A stretch of 64,000 nt of DNA, taken from the NCBI GenBank assembly GCA_963921425.1, contig OY992834.1:9593271-9657270 (forward strand). The letters are read 5' to 3'. The stretch comes from Dryas octopetala (Eukaryota; Streptophyta; Magnoliopsida; Rosales; Rosaceae). Below, piece after piece: positions 29,237 through 41,190 of this stretch (its first letter is position 1; each line of letters begins with the position of its first letter). The notes beneath the pieces were generated by a model. It was not told where the DNA came from. It saw nothing but the letters and a program-made list of their open reading frames with translations, and did no database searches. Made by a program: the position numbers and the translations under genes.

Positions 29237-29803
29237 CTAAGCGTCAGACCATGTGATGTCCAAGCCACCCCAATTGTCTTCGGGCACACCCAAAGCTTTC
29301 CAGACAGCCTTAGAGGCATCAACAATGTTGTTAGGACAGGGAGGTTGGTAGTCATGGTCTGCATCACATCCCTCAGTAGAGTCACACTCATCCACCACCA
29401 TGGCCACCACACTGCGCCCATTAGCACTGATTGTGATGTTGTTATGGCACCTTCCTCCATTGTTGTACCATCCAGTGGATAGTGCCACAACTGGTGTGTT
29501 GTCATTATGGTATTTGTTGTCACATTCTGATGGACCCCCGCCATCGCCGCCTGCCTCAAAACTGTTGAGAGTGAGGTAGGCCTTGGTGCTCCAGGACAAC
29601 GGGGGTGAGCATGTGTAGGTTGGGTACATTTTGCCAGCAACACAGCAGTCAGAGTCATTCTCTTGATTGCATTGTCCAGGAGGGGCCTTCCTTCCTCTGA
29701 TTCTACCACTTGGACGACATTGCTGAGCTTCAGTAACCAAGAAAACTGCTAAAAGGAGAGTGACTAGTAGGAGACTGGACCCTTTTGAGAAAAAACTCTT
29801 CAT
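29237..29803 (-). CDS. Kiwellin / ripening-related protein, cluster copy A
   Basis: Single-exon gene for a 188-aa secreted protein. A signal peptide ([20 protein letters not shown], ending near TEA-QQ at residue 27) precedes the mature Cys-rich domain: [109 protein letters not shown]. These are hallmark kiwellin motifs of the double-psi beta-barrel fold. The N-terminal kissper segment of kiwifruit kiwellin is absent. A TATATATA box lies at about 29881-29888. Family members accumulate in ripening fruit, and maize kiwellins block a fungal chorismate mutase effector. The role here is inferred. Confidence 0.93.
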   Translation of the reverse strand: MKSFFSKGSSLLLVTLLLAVFLVTEAQQCRPSGRIRGRKAPPGQCNQENDSDCCVAGKMYPTYTCSPPLSWSTKAYLTLNSFEAGGDGGGPSECDNKYHNDNTPVVALSTGWYNNGGRCHNNITISANGRSVVAMVVDECDSTEGCDADHDYQPPCPNNIVDASKAVWKALGVPEDNWGGLDITWSDA

Positions 29804-30399
29804 TTTCTCTGTTTCTCTGTTTTTCTACTTGTGCTCTTGTGTTGAATGTTTGATGCATAAAAGCATTTGATGAGGGTGGTATATATAGCAAATTCCTAGT
29901 ACCAAATTGAACATATCATTTGCTACGCAATTATGTATACAGTACTCCATGAACGTAACGCCACTCAGTTCCTATCTTTCTTGCAATACGACAAAGCAGC
30001 AGTTTATTTTGGAAAATTGAATTATCTGACCATCATCACTGTCAAATGCTCTACATGGCCTGATGAATACTGAAAATATGATATTACAATCACCATTATG
30101 AATCTGCTAATCCAAATCAATATTCTATTGAAAGTTTAAAATAGTTTACGAGAATTTGGTTGTGTTTCCTGACTTAGAAATTATAATAGACTATATTTTT
30201 AGCTTATTCATAATGAGGAAACTACTTTTGGTGTACATGGGAGAGAAGGAGTTGTTTCTTATATTGGTCATACGGCATAGCCATCAACATGTACATGGCC
30301 ATTTTGTTTATAAAATTGTAAATAAGAGGGACCTGATGGTTTACAAAGAACAAAGAACACACAGAATGAAATTATCAAGGCCCAAAAGCCAACAGTAAG

Positions 30400-31700
30400 C
30401 TGCCAATTATATTATACATAAAATATGGTACTATCTGATGCTAAGACTACATTATTGTCCATATATAGTTACTGAACACTTTTATAATTATTCCTACCTG
30501 TTTAGTGAACTTCAGTCATCCAGAGAAGGCATTAAGATGGTGAGGTTTTAGGACTATTGCACATAATCATTTACTTGGGCTGATGCTTAAATTAATATGT
30601 AAGTTTTGGGGTTCAAAATGCAAGTAAATAATCTGTAATAGCTGCTACTCCTTGTTGTGATATTGGAAGGGGTGTATTTTAATACAATGAGAGGTATATG
30701 TTATTAGAAACATATTCATGAATGGCTGGTTTTAAGCCCAAAATGGCCCTAACTGGTTAATGAAGACAAAGGACACTGCCTACTGCCTAGTAAGTAGTAT
30801 CATACGCTATTAGAAACATAAAAATTCTGTGAAGATCCGTGATTGGAATTTGGGTAGATTAAACACTCTCTGTTCAACAAGAAACTTTAATCCCCTTTTT
30901 TATTTCTTCAAAAGAAAAATGCTAGATGAAGTTAAATCCAAACCATGAATGATAAACTGAAATCATGAATGCTAAATTACAAACTAAATTTAGCATAGTG
31001 GCCTAGGCCTATGCCCGGAGTGGGGATCTTTGGACAAAGTCGAACTCTTACCATAGGTGTTGAGGCAAGTATATTTTCTACCAGTACCACTAAAGCTATA
31101 CATCGACAACAGAATTGTCATCGTTGTGCCTCATTAACTGACAAACATAAGATTTCATTGAAATATTGTAACATTCTCTTTGCCTGTGAAAATCAAAAGA
31201 CAAAAGTATACCCTAAACCCTTGCAGAAAAGCAACTTCTTCAGAAAAAGTGTTTCATTTTAGGCAAGCTGGTTGGATATGAGTATCCAACCTGATCTGTT
31301 AATCATCCAAACAATAACTTTTCTATCTTTTAATGATGTCAGGAGGTCCAATAATGCAAAATTGACTTGTATTAGTCCAAACATTTTAAGTATGATATAG
31401 TTTGATTAGGCTCATTTTGCACCATCTTAAGATTCTGAAGGATCTTTCTACTATTGGAATCAACCAAGATCATCTCACACAAATGAAAATAGGGAACTAA
31501 ACAGTAAATACAAAAGTCTGCATAAGCAGAAGATTTAGTATGTTCCCATAACCAAAATATGATAATAGAAGCTTTAGTATGTTCACAAACACAGAAGTCA
31601 ATTATCTATATTGACTTCTATAATATACATAACATATTACACAGCATATTCCACATACATAGACACAAGTCAACAAAACAACACAAAAGCAACAAGCTAG
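30400..31700. other. Spacer between kiwellin copies A and B
   Basis: No gene. Much of it (for example CACTCTCTGTTCAACAAG, AATCCCC, CATGAATGCTAAATT) is duplicated downstream of copy C, showing that flanks were copied with the genes. Confidence 0.55.
31593..31619. terminator. Conserved 10-bp-arm hairpin downstream of kiwellin B
   Basis: AGAAGTCAAT, a 7-nt loop and ATTGACTTCT form a perfect stem 103 bp past the stop codon. The same stem follows copies D and G (and a decayed form follows F), so it is a shared 3' element. A role in 3'-end formation is inference. Confidence 0.5.
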
Positions 31701-31721
31701 ATAGACACTAATGTAATGTAA

Positions 31722-32297
31722 CTAAGCATCGGACCATGTGATATCTAAGCCACCCCAATTGTCTTCAGGTACACCCAAGGCTTTCCACACAGCCTTGGAG
31801 GCATCAACGATGTTGTTAGGACAAGGAGGTTGGTAGTCATGGTCTGCATCACATCCCTCATTAGAGTCACACTCATCCACCACCATGGCCACCACACTGC
31901 GCCCATTAGCACTAATGGTGATGTTGTTATGGCACCTCCCTCCATTATTGTACCATCCAGTGGATAGTGCCACAACTGGGGTGTTGTCATTGTGGTATTT
32001 GTTGTCACATTCTGATGGACCCCCGCCATCGCCACCTGCCTCAAAACTGTTGAGAGTGAGGTAGGCCTTGGTGCTCCCGGACAATGGCGGTGAGCATGTG
32101 TAGGTTGGGTACATTTTTCCAGCAACACAGCAGTCAGAGTCATTCTCCTGATTACATTGTCCGGGAGGGGCCTTCCTTCCTCTAATCCTGCCACTTGGAC
32201 GACATTGCTGAGCTTCAGCAACCAAGCAAATGGTTAAAAGGAGAGTGACTAGTACCACAAGGTCCACAATGGACCCTTTTGAGAAAAAGCTCTTCAT
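31722..32297 (-). CDS. Kiwellin / ripening-related protein, cluster copy B
   Basis: Single exon, 191 aa from the ATG giving [20 protein letters not shown]. The frame stays open upstream, but that ATG aligns with copies A, D and G. The signal peptide is three residues longer than in D because of an insertion around DLVVLV. The mature region is almost the same as A (one visible change is DECDSNEGC for DECDSTEGC), and all cysteines are retained. A TATATATA box lies at 32361-32368. The gene is in the same orientation as A, and its 3' flank carries the conserved AGAAGTCAAT hairpin. Confidence 0.93.
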   Translation of the reverse strand: MKSFFSKGSIVDLVVLVTLLLTICLVAEAQQCRPSGRIRGRKAPPGQCNQENDSDCCVAGKMYPTYTCSPPLSGSTKAYLTLNSFEAGGDGGGPSECDNKYHNDNTPVVALSTGWYNNGGRCHNNITISANGRSVVAMVVDECDSNEGCDADHDYQPPCPNNIVDASKAVWKALGVPEDNWGGLDITWSDA

Positions 32298-33313
32298 TTT
32301 CTCTTTGTTTGTCTCTCTTTTTCTACTTGTGCTTTTGTGTGGAATGTTTGATGAGGGTGGTATATATAGCAGATTCCTATCCTTCTTGAACATATTATTT
32401 GGTACGTAATTATGTGTACACTCCATGAACATAATGCCACTCAGTTCCTATCCTTCTTGCAATGAGACAAAGTAGCAGTTTATTTTGCCAAATTGAATTA
32501 TCTAACCATCATCACTGTCAAATGCTCTACATAGCCTAATGAATACTGCAAATATGATATTACAATCACCCTTATGCTTCTGGTAATCTAAATCAGTATT
32601 CTATTGGAAATTTAAAATCGTTTACGAGAATTTCATTGTGTTTAGTGACTTAGGAATTAGAATTGACTATACTTTTGGCTTATTCAAAACCAGAAAACTA
32701 CTCTTGATTTATATGAGAAGAGAGGAATTGTTTCTTATATTGGCCATTTGTATATTAAATTGTAAATAAAAGGCCCCAATGGTTTACACAGAACAAAGAT
32801 CATACACAGTGAAATTTTCAATGCTCGAAAGCCATCATCAAGCAGCCAGTTATATTATACATAGGATATGTTACTCTAGTTAAGATAAGGCCTTGAAAAT
32901 ACTATCTGCTGCTGAGACTACAATATTGTCCATTAGAATGTGACAACCAATACTGAACATTTTTTATAATTCTCAGTACCTGTTTAGTGAACCTCAGTCA
33001 TCAAGAGAAAGCATTTAGATAGTGAGGTTTAGGACTATAGCACATAATCAATTAGAACCAAATTAGTCTAAGACAGTGTGACTAATTCAAATGTTTGCAC
33101 TGAGCATGCCGTGACAGCAAAGTCTAGAAGGTTTGACATCAAGACTCTTAAAATGGTATCATCTTTTGAACATTTAGTACCAGCTATTGGAGAAATTATT
33201 GTGGTTTCCAAGCACTTATTGTTTTAGGAAATCCCTATATAAATGTATATCCCATCAGTCCTAATTGTGCATCAAAAATTGAAAAGGACCAAACTATTTA
33301 ATTAGAAGAGAGA

Positions 33314-33877
33314 ATGAAGAATACAATCTTAATAGTGTGTCTTTCTACATTACTAGTTTTTGTTGCAAATTTTTCAGATGTTGAAGCCCAAGTTTGCAGG
33401 CCAAGTGGCAAAATCATAGGGAAGAAATCCCCTTCTGGACAGTGCAACACAGAGGATGACTCTGTTTGTTGCATTAAAGGCAAACTCTACACAACCTACA
33501 AGTGCTCACCCTCAGTGTCTAGCCACACCAAGGCAGTTCTAACCCTCAACAGCTTCGAGAAGGGTGGGGATGGCGGCGGTCCATTGGAGTGTGACAAGAA
33601 ATATCACTCTGATGACAAACCAATTGTGGCACTGTCAACTGGCTGGTTCAATAGAAAAGCCAGGTGCCTCAACAACATTACAATAAGTGCTAATGGGAGG
33701 ATTGTGGTGGCAATGGTTGTTGATGAATGTGACTCCACAATGGGATGTGATAAAGACCATGATTATCAGCCTCCATGTGCTAACAACATTGTTGATGCCT
33801 CAATAGCAGTTTGGAAAGCCTTGGGAGTTCGTAAAGAAGACTGGGGAGAATTGGATATTACTTGGGCTGATGCTTAA
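33314..33877 (+). CDS. Kiwellin / ripening-related protein, diverged copy C
   Basis: Single-exon 187-aa gene on the opposite strand to A and B. The signal peptide ([20 protein letters not shown]) and mature start [18 protein letters not shown] differ clearly from the A/B/D/G group, but the cysteine pattern, [40 protein letters not shown] and NNIVDAS are kept. Substitutions ([18 protein letters not shown]) resemble copy E, so C and E are probably an older subgroup. A TATATAAA lies about 75 bp upstream (about 33236). The frame is intact and likely functional. Confidence 0.93.
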   Translation: MKNTILIVCLSTLLVFVANFSDVEAQVCRPSGKIIGKKSPSGQCNTEDDSVCCIKGKLYTTYKCSPSVSSHTKAVLTLNSFEKGGDGGGPLECDKKYHSDDKPIVALSTGWFNRKARCLNNITISANGRIVVAMVVDECDSTMGCDKDHDYQPPCANNIVDASIAVWKALGVRKEDWGELDITWADA

Positions 33878-34189
33878 ATATATAAGTCTTGCAGGGTCCA
33901 ATTGCAAGAAAATAATTTGTAATAGTTGCTACTCTTTTGTTGATATTGGAAAGGGGTGTATTTTAATACAATGAAAGGTATATGTTGAAGTCCAGACCAA
34001 CATTTAGTGTGATCTTCAGGTCTTGAATCTCTAATGGATGGTTATAAGCCCAAAATTTTCCCAACTGGATTAAAGAAGATGAAGGACACTGTCTTTTAAC
34101 TAGCATGCTATTCAAAACTTCCACATGCACTCTGTGAACATCCATGATTGGGTAGATTAAATAAACATATACACACTGTTCAAGAAGAA

Positions 34190-35891
34190 TGTGTATACTA
34201 TTTCACAAACATGGTGCATGGATGTGTTAGTTCTAGGTATTTAATTAGAAATTGGCTTCTCCTTGCCAAAAACATTGTAATCTTTCAACCATTGTCACAT
34301 TCAACAAGCTCTAGGAATTTTATTTTCTTAAGGTTTGGTTTTTTGGGTTGAAGATATCAAGTTTGAAGTTCAAAGACCTCATGCACCAAGGTAAAATGCA
34401 TCTCATGCAATGCATTTCATGCATCATATTTTTGCATGTTTGATGAGTCCTTAAAATGCCTTCAGGTCTTGTTTTCATAATTTAAAATGGCATGTGCTGA
34501 GCCCATGAGGTTGTGTGTGTTGGATTTTGGGCCTGTCATGTGGTTAACAATCTCAGCCCATTACATGTGTTAAATGGTGCTAGTATTGGACTAGTCACAT
34601 AGTATTATTTTTGTAAGCCCATTCTTGTTTTAATAAGTCATGTGCAGTGCACACGTTTTCAGTCATATGTTTTAATACATTCTCATGTGCACTATTCATC
34701 ATCACTTACACATACTCACGCACACAACAGTTAACATTCCCTTGCTAAAATCTTCATGCCCAATCTCTTACTTCAACCACATCATCATTCTCATCCTAAT
34801 TCTTTCATGGCATGATACTTGGATATTTCTTTTGCGAGCTTTGTCTCTTTGTCTTCTAGCTAAACCAAGTAAGAAACTTTCAAGTGTCCAAATTAGGTGA
34901 GAATGGATTTGATCAAAAGATGGGTACGATTCACTTTTCTCTTTCAACTCTTATTTCATTATGCATTTTTACGCCTTGGGCATTTGAAAGAGAGAGTGCT
35001 AGTTATACCAATAAGGAAAAATATTTTTCTTATGAAAAATTGATTTCTAAAATTTGGGTTTTGTTTTCTAAAATCTGAGTGTGCTTTGTGTGTTCTTCAT
35101 CATCATCAAACACTCATATAGATTTTCGATTTTGGATTCTCTATCGACTTTTTTAAGTTTTGTAACTTGAGGAAGCTGATTTTTATAGAATCCATACTTG
35201 CATCTCATAGCATTTTCGTTGGATCCACTACGCTTGGTTGTTGTCGGTGCCGTGCATTGAAGAGCTTAAGGAGTGAGCTACCAATGACATGATTGACTAA
35301 TTGTTTTGCTCAAGATGTTTGCACAAGGGTAAGAAGCTGCCTCTTAGAGTTATGACTTAAATGATTGAGCTTGTTTGTTTGATTTCTTGTATTGAAACAT
35401 TTGATAGTGGATTGCCCAGTCAGCTGAAAAAGACCCTCAGTTTTTTAACCCTTTAGTGGTTTTTCTGGGTGAACAATTTTGTGTCTTCTACCTTACTTGT
35501 TTATCTTGTGTTGCTTATTATTAAAATGAAAACATAAACACAAAAACACATACTTCACATTTGAGTATGACAACTTAAACTCTTGAATGTTAAATGAAAT
35601 TTACAAATCTATCTACACACCACTTTAGTTGTTGATAGCACTTGAATGCCTACTGTGATGAGTCCTTTAAGTGTTTAGGTTGTCACTTGGTTGTTGAATG
35701 CATTTGTAATAAGTTGTTTGTGTCATTGGTGTGTTTGTTTGTAGTGTCAATATGAGGTTTAGATTTATGTCTGGTTGATAAGTCACTGACTCAACATTTA
35801 AACGAAAATTGGGGTTTTGTTACTAAGTGTGGTTTTGACTCAATAAATTAGGGTGATGTGCCACCTAATACCAAATTTCAGGATGTTAGCA
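34190..35891. mobile_element. Probable solo LTR inserted in a kiwellin flank
   Basis: Comparing the duplicated flanks, 30840-30900 runs straight from GTTCAACAAG into AAACTTTAATCCCC. After copy C the same sequence is interrupted at 34190 and resumes at about 35897. The insert begins TGTGTATACT, ends GATGTTAGCA and is flanked by AAGAA/AAGGA, an imperfect 5-bp duplication. Internal sequence (GCTGAAAAAGACCCTCAG, GGTTTTTCTGGGTGAACAAT) is typical of plant LTRs. No coding region. Confidence 0.6.
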
Positions 35892-36433
35892 AAGGAAAGA
35901 AACTTCAATCCCCATTTTTTATTTATTCAAAAGCTTTACCATACCTATAGATAAAAGTCAATTGAAACCATGCATGGTAAATTGAAAATCATGAATGCTA
36001 AATTTCAAACTGAATTTATAGTATTGGAATTGTCATCTTTTTGCCTTTTTGTTCAAATTGGCCTAACCGCCTAAGTCTTAAGGGGAAGGACAAAGTTGAA
36101 TTCTCATCATAGGTACATATCCTATGATGTGAATTCAACTTTGTCCTTGTGCATTCCTCATTAAGTGACATACATAAGATTTCAGCACAGGGATAAGGAG
36201 ATGTAATATTCTCTTTGCATGTGAAAATCAAAAGACCAAAGTATACCCTAAACCCTTACATAGAAGAACCTTCTTTAGGCAGGGTGCTTCATTTTGGACA
36301 AGCTGCTTGGATATTGTATATAACAACTGATCACTGCTAATCAACCAAACAATGACCCATCTGTGTAATAATGCAAAATTATTTTGTATTGACAATCTGA
36401 AATTCCTACATTTTTAAGTATCATATCAAGCTT

Positions 36434-36524
36434 GACTTCTGGTGGTACAGTCACATATGAGGTAAGAACACTAAATAATATTCCATTTATCAGTCAGTTA
36501 TGGGCGTGTCTAGTTTATGAGTAA
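36434..36524 (+). pseudogene. Copied fragment of the AHL gene (exon 3 end plus intron)
   Basis: These 91 nt match 26603-26693 with two differences by eye. They span the last 28 nt of AHL exon 3, the GT splice donor and 63 nt of intron. Presence of intron sequence shows a DNA-level copy, not a retrocopy. It abuts decayed CACTA transposase sequence. Confidence 0.92.
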
Positions 36525-36529
36525 CTTGA

Positions 36530-37700
36530 CTAGACAATTTGCCTCATAATATGGTCAAACTGTGCTTTCGTTGCATCATAATTTGCTTGCATTGCATCAT
36601 ATTTTGCTTCATATCATGAAGTCACCTCATTCAATCTCTCTTCCATTTGTGCATTCATCTCTTCTCACATTTTTGCTCTTTCATCCTCTCCATTTCCTCT
36701 TTCTGAGTTGCTCTTCCAGTAGCACCATAGCGTTGTAAGCGCTGAAGCTTTATTGAACCTAAAACTTATGAAAAAACTTCATCATCATTGACAGATGTAG
36801 ACCCATTGTCTGAAAGTTTACTAGTAGCCTCTTCGTACCTAGCCTTGAAAATACAAAAGAGATAAAATTTAAAATTCACATACTAGAAGAATTTGAAGTT
36901 AAATAATGAATCTGTGTTATATACTTATATACCATCACATCCTCTGTAGTAGAGTCAACCCAAGACCCATCCTTTCTCTTTGGGTCATGATAAAGAATTC
37001 TCTACCAGATGGCTCCTTACCAGTAAGTGCAATCTATCATCACAGAACATTCAATTTGTCAGCTGTTATAGTATCAGAACATTCTATTTATTGCATAATA
37101 TATTCTAATTTTATTAGTGTAGGTTGTTTAATTAGAAGTTTATGAAAAATTCATATTTGAAATAAAAAAAGAAAAGTCCAAACAAAGAATTATGAGCATT
37201 AAAAACACCAAAGATTTAGGAAGTAATAACAACAGTTACCAATAATAAATAGTCGAATAATAGTCTGACATAGGGTTGAGGGCATAAAAGAGATTTACAA
37301 TATCTGAATTTTAAAAAACGCTGACTAGGAAATATATATATAGAAAGTAGGTGAGTTGGCAACTAGTCAAAGGGGTTAAGGCATGAAAAAAAATATATAT
37401 GGGTTTTAATGGAAGAAATATAAATTTGTAGGGGATTTCCCTATTTGTCTATTGTATTAAATCACAGAGAGAGATGAGGAAAAGAAAAGAGAAATTGGGA
37501 ATGCTTTTGGAGTTAGATTCATGCATTTGTATGCAATTATACCTTAAACTTATTAGAAGACCAATGATCTACAAGCCATTTCCATTGTTCTGCAGGAACT
37601 GAATTTGGACGGTTTTCAAGGCGCTCTTCATAAGTCTCTTTCACAGCAAAGTATTTGTTTTTCAATTTGTCTACATCTTAAAGGTTTAAATGTGTCTACA
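36530..37700 (-). mobile_element. Decayed CACTA (En/Spm-like) transposase region, Ptta type
   Basis: On the minus strand, 37560-37640 reads as YEERLENRPNSVPAEQWKWL then VDHW, ending at a plausible donor. Further down, 36930-37010 reads HDPKRKDGSWVDSTTEDV. Both match the plant transposase family (Ptta/En/Spm) found in CACTA elements. Frames are broken by a stop just before the second block, so it is a remnant. A Glu/Lys-rich coiled stretch near 36640-36740 may be the C-terminal part. Confidence 0.65.
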
Positions 37701-38340
37701 ATACTTTATGCCTATTTGTCTCTAGATTTTAAATTAGTGTGTGTGCCTACTAGGAGACTGTGGACTGGAGCTGTAGACACCAAGTCCATCCACTTGTCCG
37801 GAATCAAGAAGGGGATGACTGTTTGATCCATGTGGAAATAGACGGCGTGCAATCAGAGCACTATAGAAAAACGAGGGAGACGCTACTGCTCTCTTCTCTC
37901 CCCAGTATTTTTTGGATATTGTTTCAAAGAAGGAAGAACGATACAATGACTTTCTGAAAAGGGAAGGGGTGCCACTTGAACAAGACTACCCATACAAGAG
38001 GAGAGAAGAGGCACCCTTTCCCTTTTCATTAGTTAGTCTTGCCACTCAGCATGCTAAGGTGGCACGCTAATCCCCACACAAGTTTTTCTCTTTCGTGAGG
38101 TATTCTTCTACTCAAGTTGTTTTTTCTTAGAATATGTGTATATTGATTTTTTGTGTATTCTACAAGTAAGATATACATAAGAAAATTCATTTAGTTTAAT
38201 ATTTTTTTTATGTGATTGTCGTATGTCACTTATCAACAATGACATAAAGGATTCAAACATTGAATGAAAAACTTATATAATCACTTGTAAAAATATCGAA
38301 ATGTTAAATTTTGGAGTATAAATTATTTCGTGGATGATCT
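37497..38340. repeat. Segmental repeat, copy 1 (offset about 867 bp)
   Basis: The block beginning GGGAATGCTTTTGGAGTTAG is repeated almost unchanged from 38365. It includes the transposase exon fragment at its left end and one unit of the ~297-bp repeat at its right end. The 73-codon plus-strand frame inside is antisense to the transposon remnant. Confidence 0.85.
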
Positions 38341-38364
38341 CACTCATTTAATATTCTACAAGTT

Positions 38365-39220
38365 GGGAATGCTTTTGGAGTTAGATTCATGCATTTGTAT
38401 GCAATTATACCTTAAACTTATCAGAAGACCAATGATCTACAAGCCATTTTCATTGTTCTGCAGGAATTGAATTTGGACGGTTTTCAAGGCGCTCTTCATA
38501 AGTCTCTTTCACAACAAAGTATTTGTTTTTCAATTTGTCTACATCTTAAAAGTTTAAATGTGTCTGCAATACTTTATGCCTATTTGTCTCTAGATTTTAA
38601 ATTAGTGTGTATGCCTACTAGGAGACTGTGGACTGGAGCTGGAGACACCAAGTCTATCCACTCATCCGGAATCAAGAAGGGGATGACTGTTTGATCCATG
38701 TGGAAATAGAAGGCGTGCAATTAGAGCACTATAGAAAAACGGGGAAGATGCTACTGCTCTTTTCTCTCCCCAGTATTTTTTGGATATTGTTTCAAAGAAG
38801 AAGAACGATATAATAACTTTCCTAAAAGGGAAGGGGTGCCACTTGAACAAGACTACCCATACAAGAGGAGAGAAGGCACCCTTTCCCTTTTCATTAGTTA
38901 GTCTTGCCACTCAGCATGCTAAGGTGGCACGCTGATCCCCACACAAGTTTTTCTCTTTCGTGAGGTATTCTTCTACTCAAGTTGTTTTTTTCTTAGAATA
39001 TGTGTGTATTGATTTTTTGTGTGTTCTACAAGTAAGATATACATAAGAAAATTCATTTAGTTTAATATTTTGTTTTTATATGATTGTCGTATGTCACTTA
39101 TCCACAATGACATAGAGGATCCGAACATTGAATGAAAAACTTATATAATCACTTGTAAAAATATCAAAATGTTAAATTTTGGAATATAAATTATTTTGTG
39201 GATGATCTCACTCATTTAGA
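38365..39220. repeat. Segmental repeat, copy 2
   Basis: Near-identical to 37497-38340, with small indels such as one GAA-type loss near 38803. It flows directly into further ~297-bp units. Confidence 0.85.
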
Positions 39221-39492
39221 CTTAGTTATCAACAACACTACAAGTTTTTCTCTTTCGCGAGGTATTCTTCTACTCAAGTTGTTTTTTCTTAGAATATGTG
39301 TGTATTGATTTTTTGTGCATTTTACAAGTAAGATATACATAAGAATATTCATTTAGTTTAATATTTTGTTTTTATGTGATTGTCGTATGTCACTTATCAA
39401 CAATGACATAGAGGATCTGAACATAGAATGAAAAACTTATATAATCACTTGTAAAAATATCGAAATGTTAAATTTTAGAATATAAATTATTT

Positions 39493-39715
39493 TGTGGGTG
39501 AGTAGTTTTAACTATAACAAAAATCTCAAAACTTTCAAAACAGAAATGTTGTGAGGTCTTAGAACTAAGAATAATAAAATCCTAAAGAACTCAAGCCTCA
39601 TTAGAAAATTGGGTAAGTAGCTCTCTGTTTGATGTCCATTACTCCTTAGGTTGGAGTCTGCCTTCCTTGATTAATGGATTGTTGCGTTCCCTCTTGTTAC
39701 ATTGCAATAGCAGTA
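39493..39715. repeat. Interspersed block, copy 1 of 2
   Basis: Begins GTGGGTGAGTAGTTTTAAC and ends CATTGCAATAGCAGTA. Copy 2 lies at about 40648-40870, immediately before the protease fragment, so a compound of array plus block was duplicated. Confidence 0.85.
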
Positions 39716-40647
39716 CCTATACAAGATGAGAGAATGCACCCTTTCCCTTTTCATTAGTTAGTCTTGCCACTCAGCATGCTAAGGTGGCACGCTGATCCCC
39801 ACACAAGTTTTTCTCTTTCGTGAGGTATTCTTCTACTCAAGTTGTTTTTTTCTTAGAATATCTGTGTATTGATTTTTTGTGTGTTCTACAAGTAAGATAT
39901 ACATAAGAAAATTCATTTAGTTTAATATTTTGTTTTTATGTGATTGTCGTATGTCACTTATCAACAATGACATAGAGGATCCGAACATTGAATAAAAAAC
40001 TTATATAATCACTTGTAAAAATATCAAAATGTTAAATTTTGGAATATAAATTATTTTGTGGATGAGCTTACTCATTTAGACTTAGTTATCAACAACACTA
40101 CAAGTTTTTCTCTTTCGCGAGGTATTCTTCTACTCAAGTTGTTTTTTCTTAGAATATGTGTGTATTGATTTTTTGTGTATTTTACAAGTAAGATATACAT
40201 AAGAATATTCATTTCGTTTAATATTTTGTTTTTATGTGATTGTCGTATGTCACTTATCGACAATGACATTGAGGATCCGAACATTGAATGAAAAACTTAT
40301 ATAATCACTTGTAAAAATATCAAAATGTTAAATTTTGGAATATAAATTATTTTGTGGATGATTTCACTCATTTAGACTTTGTTATCAACAACACTACAAG
40401 TTTTTCTCTTTCGAGAGGTATTCTTCTACTCAAGTTGTTTTTTCTTAGAATATGTGTGTATTGATTTTTTGTGTATTTTACAAGTAAGATATACATAAGA
40501 ATATTCATTTAGTTTAATATTTTGTTTTTATGTGATTGTCGTATGTCACTTATCAACAATGACATAAAGAATCTGAACATAAAATGAAAAACTTATATAA
40601 TCACTTGTAAAATATCGAAATGTTAAATTTTAGAATATAAATTATTT

Positions 40648-40870
40648 TGTGGGTGAGTAGTTTTAACTATAACAAAGATCTCAAAAGTTTCAAAATAGAA
40701 ATGTTGTGAGGTCTTAGAACAAGGAATAATAAAATCCTAAAGAACTCAAGCCTCATTAGAAAATTGGGTAAGTAGCTCTCTGTTTGATGTCCATTACTCC
40801 CTAGGTTGGTGTCTGCCTTCCTTGATTAGTGGATTGTTGCGTTCCCTCTTGATACATTGCAATAGCAGTA
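40648..40870. repeat. Interspersed block, copy 2 of 2
   Basis: Matches 39493-39715 with few differences. In this copy the end leads directly into the inverted protease-fragment pair. Confidence 0.85.
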
Positions 40871-40879
40871 TTTTGTCTT

Positions 40880-41190
40880 TCCAAGTCAATATTTTTGCGT
40901 GTTCCTCAGGTTACTAAGTATCCTGGCAAAACCATTTTCACCCTAGATTATCCCCCACGAGTTTTTGCATAACCAATAATTTTTAGTGAAACCTACCATT
41001 AGCATCGCGTGCTTGTCTTGTTGATAACCACACTGCAAGCAAGTGGCCCACTGGGAATTATTGGTTATGCAAAAACTCGTGGGGGAAAATCTGGGGTGAA
41101 AATGGTTTTTGCAGGATACTTGAGGAACACGCAGAAATATTGATGTAGATTTGTTGCTCGAGAAGAAAAAAGTTCCAAGAAAGACAAATG
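40880..41190. pseudogene. Inverted duplication of a papain-family (C1A) protease fragment
   Basis: The plus strand at about 41060-41150 reads NYWLCKNSWGKIWGENGF then CRILEEHAEILM. The minus strand at about 40900-41030 reads HAMLMVGFTKNYWLCKNSWG followed by a stop. These are the active-site His and Asn (NSWG) regions of cathepsin-like cysteine proteases. The two arms are inverted copies separated by about 80 bp of loop. No other exon of the protease is present, so this is a fragment and not a gene. Confidence 0.8.

Larger units (their letters stand above)
38079..40660. repeat. Tandem/nested array of six ~297-bp units, three with CACTA starts
   Basis: The word CAAGTTTTTCTCTTTCG begins units at 38079, 38944, 39241, 39804, 40101 and 40397. 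Neighbouring starts are spaced 296-297 bp, or larger where extra blocks intervene. Units contain AAGTTGTTTTTTCTTAGAAT and TGATTGTCGTATGTCACTTA. Units at 39241, 40101 and 40397 are preceded by CACTA (39236, 40096, 40392), the terminal motif of CACTA elements. Confidence 0.85.

Noticed and set aside
29224..29709. 161-codon frame overlapping kiwellin A (similar ones overlap B, D, F, G)
   Set aside because: They are shifted-frame shadows of the kiwellin coding sequence. They lack signal peptide and cysteine pattern and recur only because the genes are duplicated.
37605..38813. Plus-strand frames MDGFQGALHKSLSQQ-type
   Set aside because: They are antisense to the Ptta transposase exon remnant and duplicated with the repeat block.
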